A DNA stretch of 64,000 bases from Roseateles oligotrophus (GTDB lineage: Bacteria > Pseudomonadota > Gammaproteobacteria > Burkholderiales > Burkholderiaceae_C), in contig NZ_JACHLP010000002.1 of the NCBI RefSeq assembly GCF_014204525.1, positions 248,001-312,000 on the forward strand, given 5' to 3'. Positions 16,323 to 23,994 of the stretch are shown here, in pieces. Position 1 is the first letter of the stretch; the number at the start of each line of letters is the position of its first letter. The notes below the pieces were generated by a model, which worked only from the letters and a program-made list of their open reading frames with translations, ran no database searches and had not been told where the DNA came from. The translations under genes and the position numbers were made by a program.

Positions 16323-17848
16323 ACGACTTTGCCAGGATCGCGCCGTTCAAAGCTGCCTTGGTCTGGCTGCTTGTATTGGCGCTGACCGGGCTGATGCCGG
16401 GCCTGGCGCGGTCGCAGTCTGCGCCCTCCTCGGGCTCCGGCATCACCACCGCCATCTGCCCAGACCCCGGTCAGTGCTTTGCCAATGCTGCCGCTCGCCA
16501 GGCCTGGGCCAAGAAGAACAACTGCCAGTTCCTGGAAGACATTTGCGAGAAGACGCCGGCCAGCGAGGACAACAAAGGTGCCAAGCCCGAGGACCAGGGC
16601 TTCTGGTCCTCCCTGTGGGGCGGTGTGAGCGGCGCCCTGAAGTATGGCTACGAATTCGGCAAGGGCTTGTTCCAAGGCCTGAAGGGCCAGATCACCGACC
16701 TGATCGACCTCATCTCCAACCCCGCTGAGGTGGTGAAGGGCCTGGTGGAGCTGGGCAAGGCCTTCTACAAGGACCCCAAGGGCACCTTGAAAGTGCTGGG
16801 CGAACTGCTGGGGCAGGAGGCCGTCGACACCATCATGCGCGCCACCCAGTGCGGGGCCTACGACCTGGGCAAGGTGATTGGCAGCTATGTGAGCCCCGCC
16901 GTCGCGCTGAAGCTGGCCGGGCGGCTGGGTAAGTACAGCGCTTCGGTGGGCGATGCCGTGAAGGGCCTCAAGAAGGACCTGGGCTGCGCCAGCTTTGCTG
17001 GCGGCACGCTGGTGCAGCTGCCCACGGGAACCATGGCCATCGAAGGGGTGAGCCAGGGTGAGCAGGTGCTGTCGCGTCATGACCGTTTCTGGACCGACGC
17101 GCCGCAGGCGGTCGAGCGCACCTTCGGCCGCATGGCCCCGCGCTACCGCGAGCTGAAGACCGAGTTCGAGACCTTTCGCCTGACCGACGAACACCCCTTG
17201 TGGGTGCAGGGCAAGGGTTGGACCCCGGCCGAGGACGTGAGCGATGAAGACGTGCTGGCTTCGCTGAGCGGCGACGTGTTGGTGCTGTCGAACAAGGCGG
17301 TTCAAGCGCCGCTGCGGGTCTACAACTTCAGTGTCGCGGCCACGCCAAACTACTTCGTGGGCCAATCGGGCTTGTGGGTGCATAACGCAAAATGCGCTCT
17401 GCCCATGCCATACCAGGCGCCCAAGAGTCCGAGCGGTTACAAGCTGGGAGCCTCGGATGGCGGCAAGGGTGCCTGGATCGAGATCAGTAGGCCGGACAAT
17501 GCGCATTTCCGTTACGAAAAGCAGATCACTGGGGCGCCCAGGAACATTGAGTATCAGGTCGGCGGCAAGGCCTTTGACGGTTACGACGCCAAGCGCGATG
17601 TGTTGCTCGATGCCAAGGACTACACGGGCAGCAATCCGTTGGTGAGTGGTCAACCACCGCCCTTGGCCGCGAAGTTTCGCAACGACGCGATCAGCGACGC
17701 GCGCGGGCAACTGTTGGCTGCGGGCGGCACCAAGGTCGAGTGGCATGTTGCAAGCAAGGAAGCCGCTGAGACATTGCAGGCCTTGTTCGCCAAGGAATCG
17801 GACCTGGCGAACCTGAAAGTTGTTTGGTCTCCGAACATCGTGAGTTGA
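16313..17848 (+). CDS. Polymorphic toxin: signal peptide, HINT domain, Tox-REase-5 nuclease
   Basis: A 511-residue protein. Residues 1-38 hold a hydrophobic export signal (ALVWLLVLALTGLMPGLA). A helical pre-toxin region follows. A HINT autoprocessing domain spans Cys225 (CASFAGGTLV) to VHN at 356-358. The C-terminal 150 residues match Tox-REase-5: FDGYDAKRDVLLDAKDY with the Asp433-Ala-Lys435 restriction-endonuclease-type signature, and a C-terminal LFAKESDLANLKVVWSP segment. The nuclease would be freed by HINT cleavage and act on DNA in the target cell. The start is GTG with GGAGG seven bases upstream; a second GTG at 16319 is possible. The immunity-type partner follows at once. Confidence 0.88.
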   Translation: MPVNDFARIAPFKAALVWLLVLALTGLMPGLARSQSAPSSGSGITTAICPDPGQCFANAAARQAWAKKNNCQFLEDICEKTPASEDNKGAKPEDQGFWSSLWGGVSGALKYGYEFGKGLFQGLKGQITDLIDLISNPAEVVKGLVELGKAFYKDPKGTLKVLGELLGQEAVDTIMRATQCGAYDLGKVIGSYVSPAVALKLAGRLGKYSASVGDAVKGLKKDLGCASFAGGTLVQLPTGTMAIEGVSQGEQVLSRHDRFWTDAPQAVERTFGRMAPRYRELKTEFETFRLTDEHPLWVQGKGWTPAEDVSDEDVLASLSGDVLVLSNKAVQAPLRVYNFSVAATPNYFVGQSGLWVHNAKCALPMPYQAPKSPSGYKLGASDGGKGAWIEISRPDNAHFRYEKQITGAPRNIEYQVGGKAFDGYDAKRDVLLDAKDYTGSNPLVSGQPPPLAAKFRNDAISDARGQLLAAGGTKVEWHVASKEAAETLQALFAKESDLANLKVVWSPNIVS

Positions 17849-17856
17849 AAGACACC

Positions 17857-18375
17857 ATGTCAAAGCACTACATCCTTCACTTCTCGGCGGAATTGGTCAC
17901 GCCTGTAGATCAGCGCGCTGACGCGGTCCTGCGATACCTCATGTCAGGCACGGGTTCTGCGCCGCAGGCGTGGCCAGTACACCAGTTCTTCTCCATGGAA
18001 AGGGCGCCCATGGAACTACGTCCCTTGCCGCACGCATACGTAAGCTTCAGGCCTGGTGATTTCGTGTGCGAGTACTGGGCGGATGGTGTCGGCCCCCGAG
18101 CCGGCATCACGCTCAAGTTGCCGAGCATCAAGGATCTGCAGGGCTGGTACGAGGCCTTGATGCTGGTGGATTGGATTTGCTCCCTGGTGGCCGGTGACGC
18201 GTTTGTGGGGTACATCCAGGACGAGACGGATCGCTGTGCGCTGTCGCTGCTCTACAGCCTCGGTGGCGCCTTGTATTTCAGGGCCGAGAACGCCAAGTCT
18301 GCAGAGCTTGTCCGGCTGACCACCGGCGAGGTGTGGGCTGGGCACGGCCATGAAGATGCACCCAAGACAAGTTGA
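17857..18375 (+). CDS. Candidate immunity protein for the Tox-REase-5 toxin
   Basis: A 172-residue soluble protein without a signal peptide, as expected for protection against a cytoplasmic nuclease. It begins eight bases after the toxin stop, so position and orientation are those of an immunity gene. I do not recognise the family with confidence; visible features are FRPGDFVCEYWADG and a hydrophobic helix around EALMLVDWICSLVAG. Immunity genes of this toxin class are often Imm52, but I cannot confirm a match. Confidence 0.7.
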   Translation: MSKHYILHFSAELVTPVDQRADAVLRYLMSGTGSAPQAWPVHQFFSMERAPMELRPLPHAYVSFRPGDFVCEYWADGVGPRAGITLKLPSIKDLQGWYEALMLVDWICSLVAGDAFVGYIQDETDRCALSLLYSLGGALYFRAENAKSAELVRLTTGEVWAGHGHEDAPKTS

Positions 18376-18387
18376 AGTCGGAAAACC

Positions 18388-19692
18388 ATGGAACCCATAG
18401 AGATTTGCTTCGACCGCCAACTGCGAGACCCCGACGGCGATGCGGGGCGTTATGAAGCGGTGTATGGCAGCCTGCTTGCCCGGCTCAACGAGCCAGATCT
18501 GCCCTCCGGTGGGCCGTTCATTGCCGAGGAGATTGTCGATCGGGCGGCCTGCCTGTACGCGACAGGCCTGTCCCTGGGGGCGCTGGCGCACCGGTTGTCC
18601 GACGATCAGCCTTTCCTGCGCGAACATGTCTCGGAGTTCTCGCTTAGGTTGAACGACCGCAAGGCCCTGCGGTACCTGTCCCTTGGGTTGCTGCTGCTGC
18701 CCAACGCTGACGACGTGGCGTCGCTGACGGCGCTCGTCAGCGACCAGGTCGATGGACGTCTGTATGGGCCGGACCTATTGCTCAAGGCCTTCCATCCCGG
18801 TTGGCGTCTCGCGAAGAAGTACGGACGCACGCCTGCGTGGACCTCGCCCGTGTGGACCGAGTCGCTGCTGCCCGTGTTGTCGGCACCACGTGCTGCGATG
18901 GGCGCGGCGCTTGAGCGGCACATGGCGCGCTGGTGTCGCCTGATGAAGCCGTATGGCTGGAAGCCCGTGCGCGACTTCAGCCCCGAGGCGGCAGAAAAGC
19001 GCGGCGTACTCGAAAGCCTGTTCGTCGACTTCGCCTTTGAGGCCGCGCTGGCTGTTTGCGCCTACGACATCGACGACAGCAGCTTCCGCGACCACCCCTA
19101 CTACCCACGCGACCTGGTGGCGCATTACCGGGCGCATATCCGCCACACGCGGGATGCCTGGCGCGGCGAGGGCGTGGGTGCGGGTGTGCCCGTCCAGGCA
19201 CCGCCACTGCCGCAGCGCGCCGATCTGGCCAAGAGCAAGCGCAAGGGGCTGGCACGCTGGCTGGAGCTGGTGGCCGATGGCGATGTGGATGCGCTGGAAG
19301 CCGTGCTGGACGCCCATGGCAAGGCGCGCAAGGTGGCCGATGTCAGCGCCCTGGCCTGCTTGCTGGGCGAGCAGGGCATGGGCGTACATGCAGACCTGCG
19401 GGATGACGAGACGCTGCTGGGCCAACTCGACCAGCTGGCCCAGCAGCGCGGGCTGGGTGAGTTCAACACCCCCGACAGCCTGGCGGAGGTGAGCGGCGGC
19501 TTTGATCTGTGCGAAGCCCTGCTGGCCGAGGCAGAGCCCTGGTTCCTGGCGCGCGGCCACCGGCTGCTGGTGCTGGGCAACGACGACGATGCCTGGGCGG
19601 CGGTGCTTGTGCGCTCGGCCTATGCCGAGGAACTGCGAAGCCTGGGTCAGACGCTGGGCATTCCGATGAGCACCGGTGCCTTCACTGCCTGA
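18388..19692 (+). CDS. PoNi-like (DUF1910/DUF1911) immunity protein with C-terminal extension
   Basis: A 434-residue protein. Residues about 20-250 resemble the PoNi family that neutralises PoNe DNases: an N-terminal helical part (YATGLSLGALAHRLSD, KALRYLSLGLLLLP) and a DUF1911-type C-terminal part (HMARWCRLMKPYGWK, FVDFAFEAALAVCAYDIDDS, YYPRDLVAHYR). From about residue 265 a further 170-residue domain follows (ARWLELVADGDVDALEAVLD ... LLVLGNDDDAWAAVLVRS), perhaps of the DUF6630 type. No PoNe toxin is visible nearby, so this looks like an orphan immunity gene. It starts 12 bp after the previous gene. Confidence 0.75.
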   Translation: MEPIEICFDRQLRDPDGDAGRYEAVYGSLLARLNEPDLPSGGPFIAEEIVDRAACLYATGLSLGALAHRLSDDQPFLREHVSEFSLRLNDRKALRYLSLGLLLLPNADDVASLTALVSDQVDGRLYGPDLLLKAFHPGWRLAKKYGRTPAWTSPVWTESLLPVLSAPRAAMGAALERHMARWCRLMKPYGWKPVRDFSPEAAEKRGVLESLFVDFAFEAALAVCAYDIDDSSFRDHPYYPRDLVAHYRAHIRHTRDAWRGEGVGAGVPVQAPPLPQRADLAKSKRKGLARWLELVADGDVDALEAVLDAHGKARKVADVSALACLLGEQGMGVHADLRDDETLLGQLDQLAQQRGLGEFNTPDSLAEVSGGFDLCEALLAEAEPWFLARGHRLLVLGNDDDAWAAVLVRSAYAEELRSLGQTLGIPMSTGAFTA

Positions 19693-19753
19693 TGCGGCTT
19701 GGCTACCCCATCCCTGACGGATCATTCACCCTTGCACAAAGTTCTTCTTCAAC

Positions 19754-20341
19754 ATGACTGACGATCTCTACCGCCCCCAAGGACTGACCCTGAGGGTCAA
19801 ACACCGCCGCTTCATCGATGCGCTGCGGCTGCACGGCGTGCCCGATGAGCAGCTGCCGGTGACGGCCCCCTTGTGCGGCGAGTTGCTGCTGAGTTATGCC
19901 TTCGAGCAGCCCGAGCAGTTCGTGATGGCCACGCCGCCGCTGCTGGCGCGGGCCGGCGTGGCTCTTGCCGACTGCCAGGCCCTGGCCTTGGCCAACTTCA
20001 AGGGCCGCTTCTCGGCGCAGCTGCTGCGCACGGGCGTTCACGAGGGCCTGGTCGCGGTGCGCACCGGCGGCGAGCTGGAGGCCGTGCTGCTGGCCTTCGA
20101 CGGCTTCTGGCAACACCATGTGAGCAGCGAGATCGGCCGGCAGACCTGCGTGTGTGCGCCTCGCCGTGACGTGCTGCTGATCGCCAATCTGAGCGTGCCA
20201 GGTGCTTTGCAAGCGCTACAGGCCGAGGCCGCGCGAGTGTTCCATGCCAGCATCGACGAGCATGCGCTGTCGCTGCAGCTGATGCAGTGGACACCGGCGG
20301 GATGGCAGCTTGCGCAGACCGCAGCCGTGGATGCGGCATGA
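19754..20341 (+). CDS. DUF1444-like protein
   Basis: A 195-residue soluble protein. The pattern LPVTAPLCGELLLSYAFEQP, then ALALANFKGRF and later DVLLIANLSVPGAL resembles DUF1444 (YtpQ-like), a family of unknown function. Its place among immunity genes suggests it may belong to the toxin island rather than to metabolism. It begins 61 bp after the PoNi-like gene and overlaps the next gene by ATGA. The family call is from pattern memory and is moderate. Confidence 0.6.
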   Translation: MTDDLYRPQGLTLRVKHRRFIDALRLHGVPDEQLPVTAPLCGELLLSYAFEQPEQFVMATPPLLARAGVALADCQALALANFKGRFSAQLLRTGVHEGLVAVRTGGELEAVLLAFDGFWQHHVSSEIGRQTCVCAPRRDVLLIANLSVPGALQALQAEAARVFHASIDEHALSLQLMQWTPAGWQLAQTAAVDAA

Positions 20342-20541
20342 GTCTGAGCTATGTGCTGGGCAATCTGCTGGGCCGGGCGCTGGTGAGTTACCTGCTCGTG
20401 TGGCTGGTGTGCTGGCTCAGCTGCCGCTGCAAGATGGGCGAGGCGTTCCGGCGCAGCCTTCGTTGGTATAGCTGGCTGGCCGTGGCGGCGCTGAGCTTGC
20501 TGGGCATGGGCGCCGCTGTCTCGGGCGGAGGCCTGCGATGA
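20338..20541 (+). CDS. Small two-helix membrane protein of unknown function
   Basis: A 67-residue protein with two hydrophobic helices (GRALVSYLLVWLVCWLS, about residues 12-28, and WLAVAALSLLGMGAAV, about 46-61) separated by a basic loop. Both ends overlap neighbours by ATGA, so it is part of a tight three-gene unit with the DUF1444-like gene and the secreted protein downstream. No family is recognised. Confidence 0.65.
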   Translation: MSLSYVLGNLLGRALVSYLLVWLVCWLSCRCKMGEAFRRSLRWYSWLAVAALSLLGMGAAVSGGGLR

Positions 20542-21134
20542 AGGCTGCGGTGGCCGTGGGCGGGCTGCGGCGGCGCGCGTTTTGCGCGGCTGCGCTGGCC
20601 GGAAGTTCTCTGCCCGGTCTGGCGCAAGCGCCTGCCGCGCCCGCACGCCGCTTGCGCGAGATGCAGATCTTCGAGGTCGGCGAGCTGGGTCTGGTCATTT
20701 GGCTGGAAAACCAGCCGCCCTGGGAGGCCCGGCTCATTCAGCACAGGGGAAGGCCGCAGTTCGTGGCCGAGAGCCCGATGCATTACCACCCGCCGCTGGT
20801 GATGACCTTCTCAGGCTGGCGCGAGCAAAGCGTTTCGGAAGGCCAGATGCTGGCCGTCGCCAGCAAGGCCATTCGGCGTGCCAGCGAGAATTTTGGCGTA
20901 TCGCCGGGGCGCGTGCGCTCCATTGCTGTACAGCCCGCCAGCTATGGTGTGCTGAGCGGGGCCGAGGGACGCTTCACCGGCCGCGCCGATGGCGTGCCGG
21001 TGGATGTGGCCGTGTTTGTGGGTCAGGCGTCGGGACGCTTCCCGGTGGCGCTCAGCCTCTACACGATCGCTGGAAAGATTCAACACGCCAGCGAAATATT
21101 GCGGCGCAGCTGGGGACGATTGAGCTATCTGTGA
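20538..21134 (+). CDS. Secreted protein of unknown function
   Basis: A 198-residue protein with an export signal containing an Arg cluster (GLRRRAFCAAALAGSSLPGLAQA), which could be Sec or Tat dependent. The mature part has no recognised motif; a Trp/Pro-rich segment (LVIWLENQPPWEAR) and MHYHPPLVMTFSGW stand out. It overlaps the small membrane protein gene by ATGA. It may be a periplasmic immunity or envelope protein of the toxin island; this is inferred only from the location. Confidence 0.65.
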   Translation: MKAAVAVGGLRRRAFCAAALAGSSLPGLAQAPAAPARRLREMQIFEVGELGLVIWLENQPPWEARLIQHRGRPQFVAESPMHYHPPLVMTFSGWREQSVSEGQMLAVASKAIRRASENFGVSPGRVRSIAVQPASYGVLSGAEGRFTGRADGVPVDVAVFVGQASGRFPVALSLYTIAGKIQHASEILRRSWGRLSYL

Positions 21135-21242
21135 AGGGGTGGTGCGTGATTGCGGGGCACTTCAAGCGCCGATCTCCCACCCTGTTGAAAGCGCCCTATC
21201 TGGCCGAGTGAAGCTTCATGTTTTGCGTTCAAAGATATTTGT

Positions 21243-21494
21243 ATGCGCTTGAATAACAAGTTAAAAGAGCGTCATAAATCGACATTGATGTCGACACGGA
21301 TCGGCCTGCTACTTCTGCTCCTGCTCCTTGTATTGAGCAGCGGCGCGGCGCGCGCAGACATCCTGGTGGACCCCAGCCCCAGCTGCGACCCCAGCAAGCA
21401 GAGCTGCGTGCCGGGCAGCGGCGGTGGCGGGGGCGGCATTCCGCCACCCAACAAGACCGGCACGCCGATTTTGGAATTGTTCGACTGGATTTAG
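21243..21494 (+). CDS. Small secreted leader-like protein with the RHS N-terminal linker
   Basis: An 83-residue protein with a signal peptide rich in Leu and the sequence SSGAARADILVDPSPSCDPS and onward, encoded by the 94-bp repeat shared exactly with the RHS gene. It then ends after GGGGGGIPPPNKTG and 11 more residues. It resembles the 79-residue protein at 16083 and is likewise followed at once by another gene. It may be the severed 5' end of a former RHS gene or a functional small secreted protein. Confidence 0.6.
   Translation: MRLNNKLKERHKSTLMSTRIGLLLLLLLLVLSSGAARADILVDPSPSCDPSKQSCVPGSGGGGGGIPPPNKTGTPILELFDWI
21334..21427 (+). repeat. 94-bp perfect direct repeat, copy 2
   Basis: Identical over its whole length to 9979-10072 and in the same orientation, 11.3 kb away. 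Recombination between the copies would excise everything from the RHS gene to this point and join the RHS leader to the small gene found here. Confidence 0.95.
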
Positions 21495-21501
21495 AAACGT
21501 C

Positions 21502-22473
21502 ATGACCTCTATAGCTTTTCAGCGATCTGGCCTGGCCAGTAAATTCCCTTCCATCCGCAAATTTCTCGCGAACTATGTCCTGGGTCTACAGAACTGGGAA
21601 ACCGAGGATTTGGGTTCCCTCAAAAGATACGCGACTGAAGGCGGTTTTCCTTACCCTTCCCCTGACGGAGAGGGCGTGTGGATTTATACGCTGGCCAACG
21701 CCAATGGCGACCTTGCTCGTGTTAGTAACGCTCAGCGCTGGATCGCTATTCAGTCCTGCCTGAAGGGTGATCCAAACTATGCGGCAACGTGGGTGCGGGC
21801 GGCCGCTTACGAGTTTTGGGGAGCACGTGCGGATCACCGCTTCGACGAGTTCATGCTGCAAGACTTTCGTAACGGAGGCCGACCCCAGTACTTGGGGATG
21901 CTTCGGTTGCGTTCGGCAGTGTCCGGCCTCGCTCGGGTGTTCTTGCTGGGTTGGCAACAAGAAACCTTGTCCCTGATGCGTTGGGTCCTCTCTGCACTCC
22001 CCCACGGCGCCTACTTCGACGCCGACGAAACCTCGCACCCGCGCGCCCAATTCTTTGTGCTTCGGCTGCTGGCCTCGCATTTCGGGCTGACGATGCCGCT
22101 GGATCCGCTATTTGCCCATGAGGAGCCGATCTACGAGTTTCTTATCGAGCACTGGCGTACGCCCGATCCGTCGCATTTGGTCCAAGCGCTGCTGGCTGCG
22201 CTCGACCGTCATACCCACCAAAGCGTTCGCGCAAAGCGCAGTGGCCCCGAATTCGATTTCCCTTTTGACGAGGATTGGTACTTCCCTTACGAAGTGCTGG
22301 TCGTGCTCAAGCTGCGCGAGCTGGCTGGATTGGCCAATCCCTCGGCCGAGGCACTGGCTCACCCTCTCACCGCCACGCCCTTGGGCCGTCTTTCCGCGCC
22401 CACGCCTGTGTACACCGATGCCACGCTGGACGGTGTGGTGAAGCGCATGCGGGAGGAGTTTCTCGATCTCTGA
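21502..22473 (+). CDS. Protein of unknown function behind the third leader module
   Basis: A 323-residue, apparently soluble and mostly helical protein with no signal peptide (start ATG seven bases after the leader gene's stop). Trp and Tyr are frequent (WVRAAAYEFWGARADHRFDE, DEDWYFPYEVLVVLK). I recognise no family. Base composition is somewhat less GC-rich than the housekeeping genes, as in the rest of the island. By position it could be an immunity protein or an effector-associated protein; a decayed GAD-like gene follows 11 bp later. Confidence 0.65.
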   Translation: MTSIAFQRSGLASKFPSIRKFLANYVLGLQNWETEDLGSLKRYATEGGFPYPSPDGEGVWIYTLANANGDLARVSNAQRWIAIQSCLKGDPNYAATWVRAAAYEFWGARADHRFDEFMLQDFRNGGRPQYLGMLRLRSAVSGLARVFLLGWQQETLSLMRWVLSALPHGAYFDADETSHPRAQFFVLRLLASHFGLTMPLDPLFAHEEPIYEFLIEHWRTPDPSHLVQALLAALDRHTHQSVRAKRSGPEFDFPFDEDWYFPYEVLVVLKLRELAGLANPSAEALAHPLTATPLGRLSAPTPVYTDATLDGVVKRMREEFLDL

Positions 22474-22484
22474 GAATTCGGCAA

Positions 22485-22886
22485 ATGAAGCGAGATGAAG
22501 ACTATGCGTTCCTGGTTAAGAAGCTTGGCGAACTTACCTTGCGGCAGGAGGTGCCGCGAGCCTTGATCGACAAGTAGCGGGGCGAGCTGCCCGACCTGCT
22601 GCTGGGCTACTGGGAGAGCGAAGGCTTCAACCAGTTCTGCCATAGCTTGTACACCTCCATCAACCCCGACGATTGGCAGGGCGTGGTGGATATTGGATCC
22701 ACGCTGGTCTCTGAGCTGATTGCAGCTTATGCCACCTTCAGTGAGGAAGAGCGCACAGCTCTGGGAATGCGCGCCAACTCGCTGGCAGAAATGACTGAAG
22801 CCGACACGCGCGGACGTAATCTTCGGGACTGGTTCAACAGACGGATCAACGCGGTGTCGCGCTATGCCGATGCGGGCCAGGCCTAG
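22485..22886 (+). pseudogene. Broken GAD-like gene with an in-frame amber stop
   Basis: The frame from ATG 22485 reads as a GAD-like domain (VPRALIDK, then RGELPDLLLGYWESEGFNQF, INPDDWQGVVD), but TAG at 22575-22577 stands where the family usually has a Tyr (K-Y-R-G-E-L-P). The same frame continues after the stop to a second TAG at 22884-22886. A single base change to TAG explains the first break. GAD-like proteins frequently occur in polymorphic-toxin immunity clusters. The part after about residue 70 (STLVSELIAAYATFSEEERT) is not typical of the family. Confidence 0.7.
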
Positions 22887-23321
22887 GACCAACTACCTGA
22901 GGCGCAACGCCAGCTGTTCGCCCGACAAACCGGCCTGGGTGAGCAACAGTACGAGGACATGGTCCGACTGAAAACGTCGCCCCCCACAAACTCGCGAGGG
23001 GACAGTCTCCTCGGCGACGCTCGCGCGGCCATGGTCACCGAAGCCATCATGAATGCGCCGGGCATGGGCGATCTGCTGATGGCCAGGGCCCTGCGCAAGC
23101 CAGCCAGGAGCCCCGCAATCTGCGCTGGACCGGGCATGTCTGCGAGCAGCCCTGAATCCGGCAGCAAGCACGATGAGCAGACAGGCCGAGCCAGCGGCTC
23201 AACAGCCTCCGTTTGCACATCATCGGCGGCGTACAGGGGAAGTTGTGTCGCTGTTCCGCCTGGCGGTTGCTGCCAAACCTAGAATGCGCAGACAAAGATT
23301 CCAATTTCGCTGGAGACCGAA
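22887..23321 (+). other. Decayed coding sequence and upstream region of the tctD-like gene
   Basis: The frame of the pseudogene continues past its second TAG for about 30 residues of plausible protein (DQLPEAQRQLFARQTGLGEQ and a little more) and then loses coding character. No intact gene is visible. The last 100 bases presumably hold the promoter of the response-regulator operon; I see no clear -35/-10 pair. Confidence 0.5.
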
Positions 23322-23993
23322 ATGCGCATCCTGATTGCCGAAGACGACCAGGTATTGGCCGATGCCTTGCTACGTTCCCTGCGGGCTTCGGGTTATGCCG
23401 TGGACCAGGTGGGCAGTGGCACCGAGGCCGACGCGGCCCTGGCTTCGCATGAGTTTGACCTGGTGATCCTGGACCTGGGCCTGCCGCGCCTGCATGGGCT
23501 GGAGGTCTTGCGCAAGCTGCGGGCGCGCGGCTCGTCGATGCCTGTGCTGATTCTGACTGCGGCCGACAGCGTCGAGCAGCGTGTCAAGGGCCTGGACCTG
23601 GGCGCCGACGATTACATGGCCAAGCCCTTTTCGCTGCAGGAGCTGGAAGCGCGCGTGCGGGCGCTAACCCGGCGCGGCCTGGGCACGGCCTCCAGCGTCA
23701 TCAAGCATGGGCCGCTGTCCTTCGACGCCACCGGCCGTGTGGCCTATATCAACGAGCAGATGGTGGAGCTGTCGGCGCGCGAGCTGAGCCTGCTGGAGGT
23801 GCTCTTGCAGCGCGCCGGCCGCCTGGTCAGCAAGGACCAGCTGGTAGAGCGCCTGTGTGAGTGGGGCGAAGAAGTCAGCAATAACGCCATCGAGGTGTAC
23901 ATCCACCGCCTGCGCAAGAAGATAGAGCAAGGCCCCATCCGCATCGCCACGGTGCGCGGTCTGGGCTATTGCCTCGAAAAAATCCCCGGTTGA
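23322..23993 (+). CDS. OmpR-family response regulator, TctD/QseB-like
   Basis: A 223-residue response regulator. The receiver domain has the acidic pair EDD at 7-9, phosphoacceptor Asp51 (VILDLGLP) and the conserved Lys in YMAKPFSLQELEAR. The C-terminal winged helix spans about 130-220 (LSARELSLLEVLLQRAG, NAIEVYIHRLRKKI, VRGLGYCLE). It is one base from the sensor kinase gene, so the two form an operon. The sensor type suggests a TctDE-like pair, which elsewhere controls tricarboxylate uptake, but no tctCBA genes are nearby, so the signal is unknown. Confidence 0.93.
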   Translation: MRILIAEDDQVLADALLRSLRASGYAVDQVGSGTEADAALASHEFDLVILDLGLPRLHGLEVLRKLRARGSSMPVLILTAADSVEQRVKGLDLGADDYMAKPFSLQELEARVRALTRRGLGTASSVIKHGPLSFDATGRVAYINEQMVELSARELSLLEVLLQRAGRLVSKDQLVERLCEWGEEVSNNAIEVYIHRLRKKIEQGPIRIATVRGLGYCLEKIPG

Positions 23994-23994
23994 T

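Noticed and set aside
9903-23300. Prophage or integrative element
   Set aside because: No integrase, phage structural gene, tRNA or attachment-site repeat is visible; the direct repeats belong to coding leaders.
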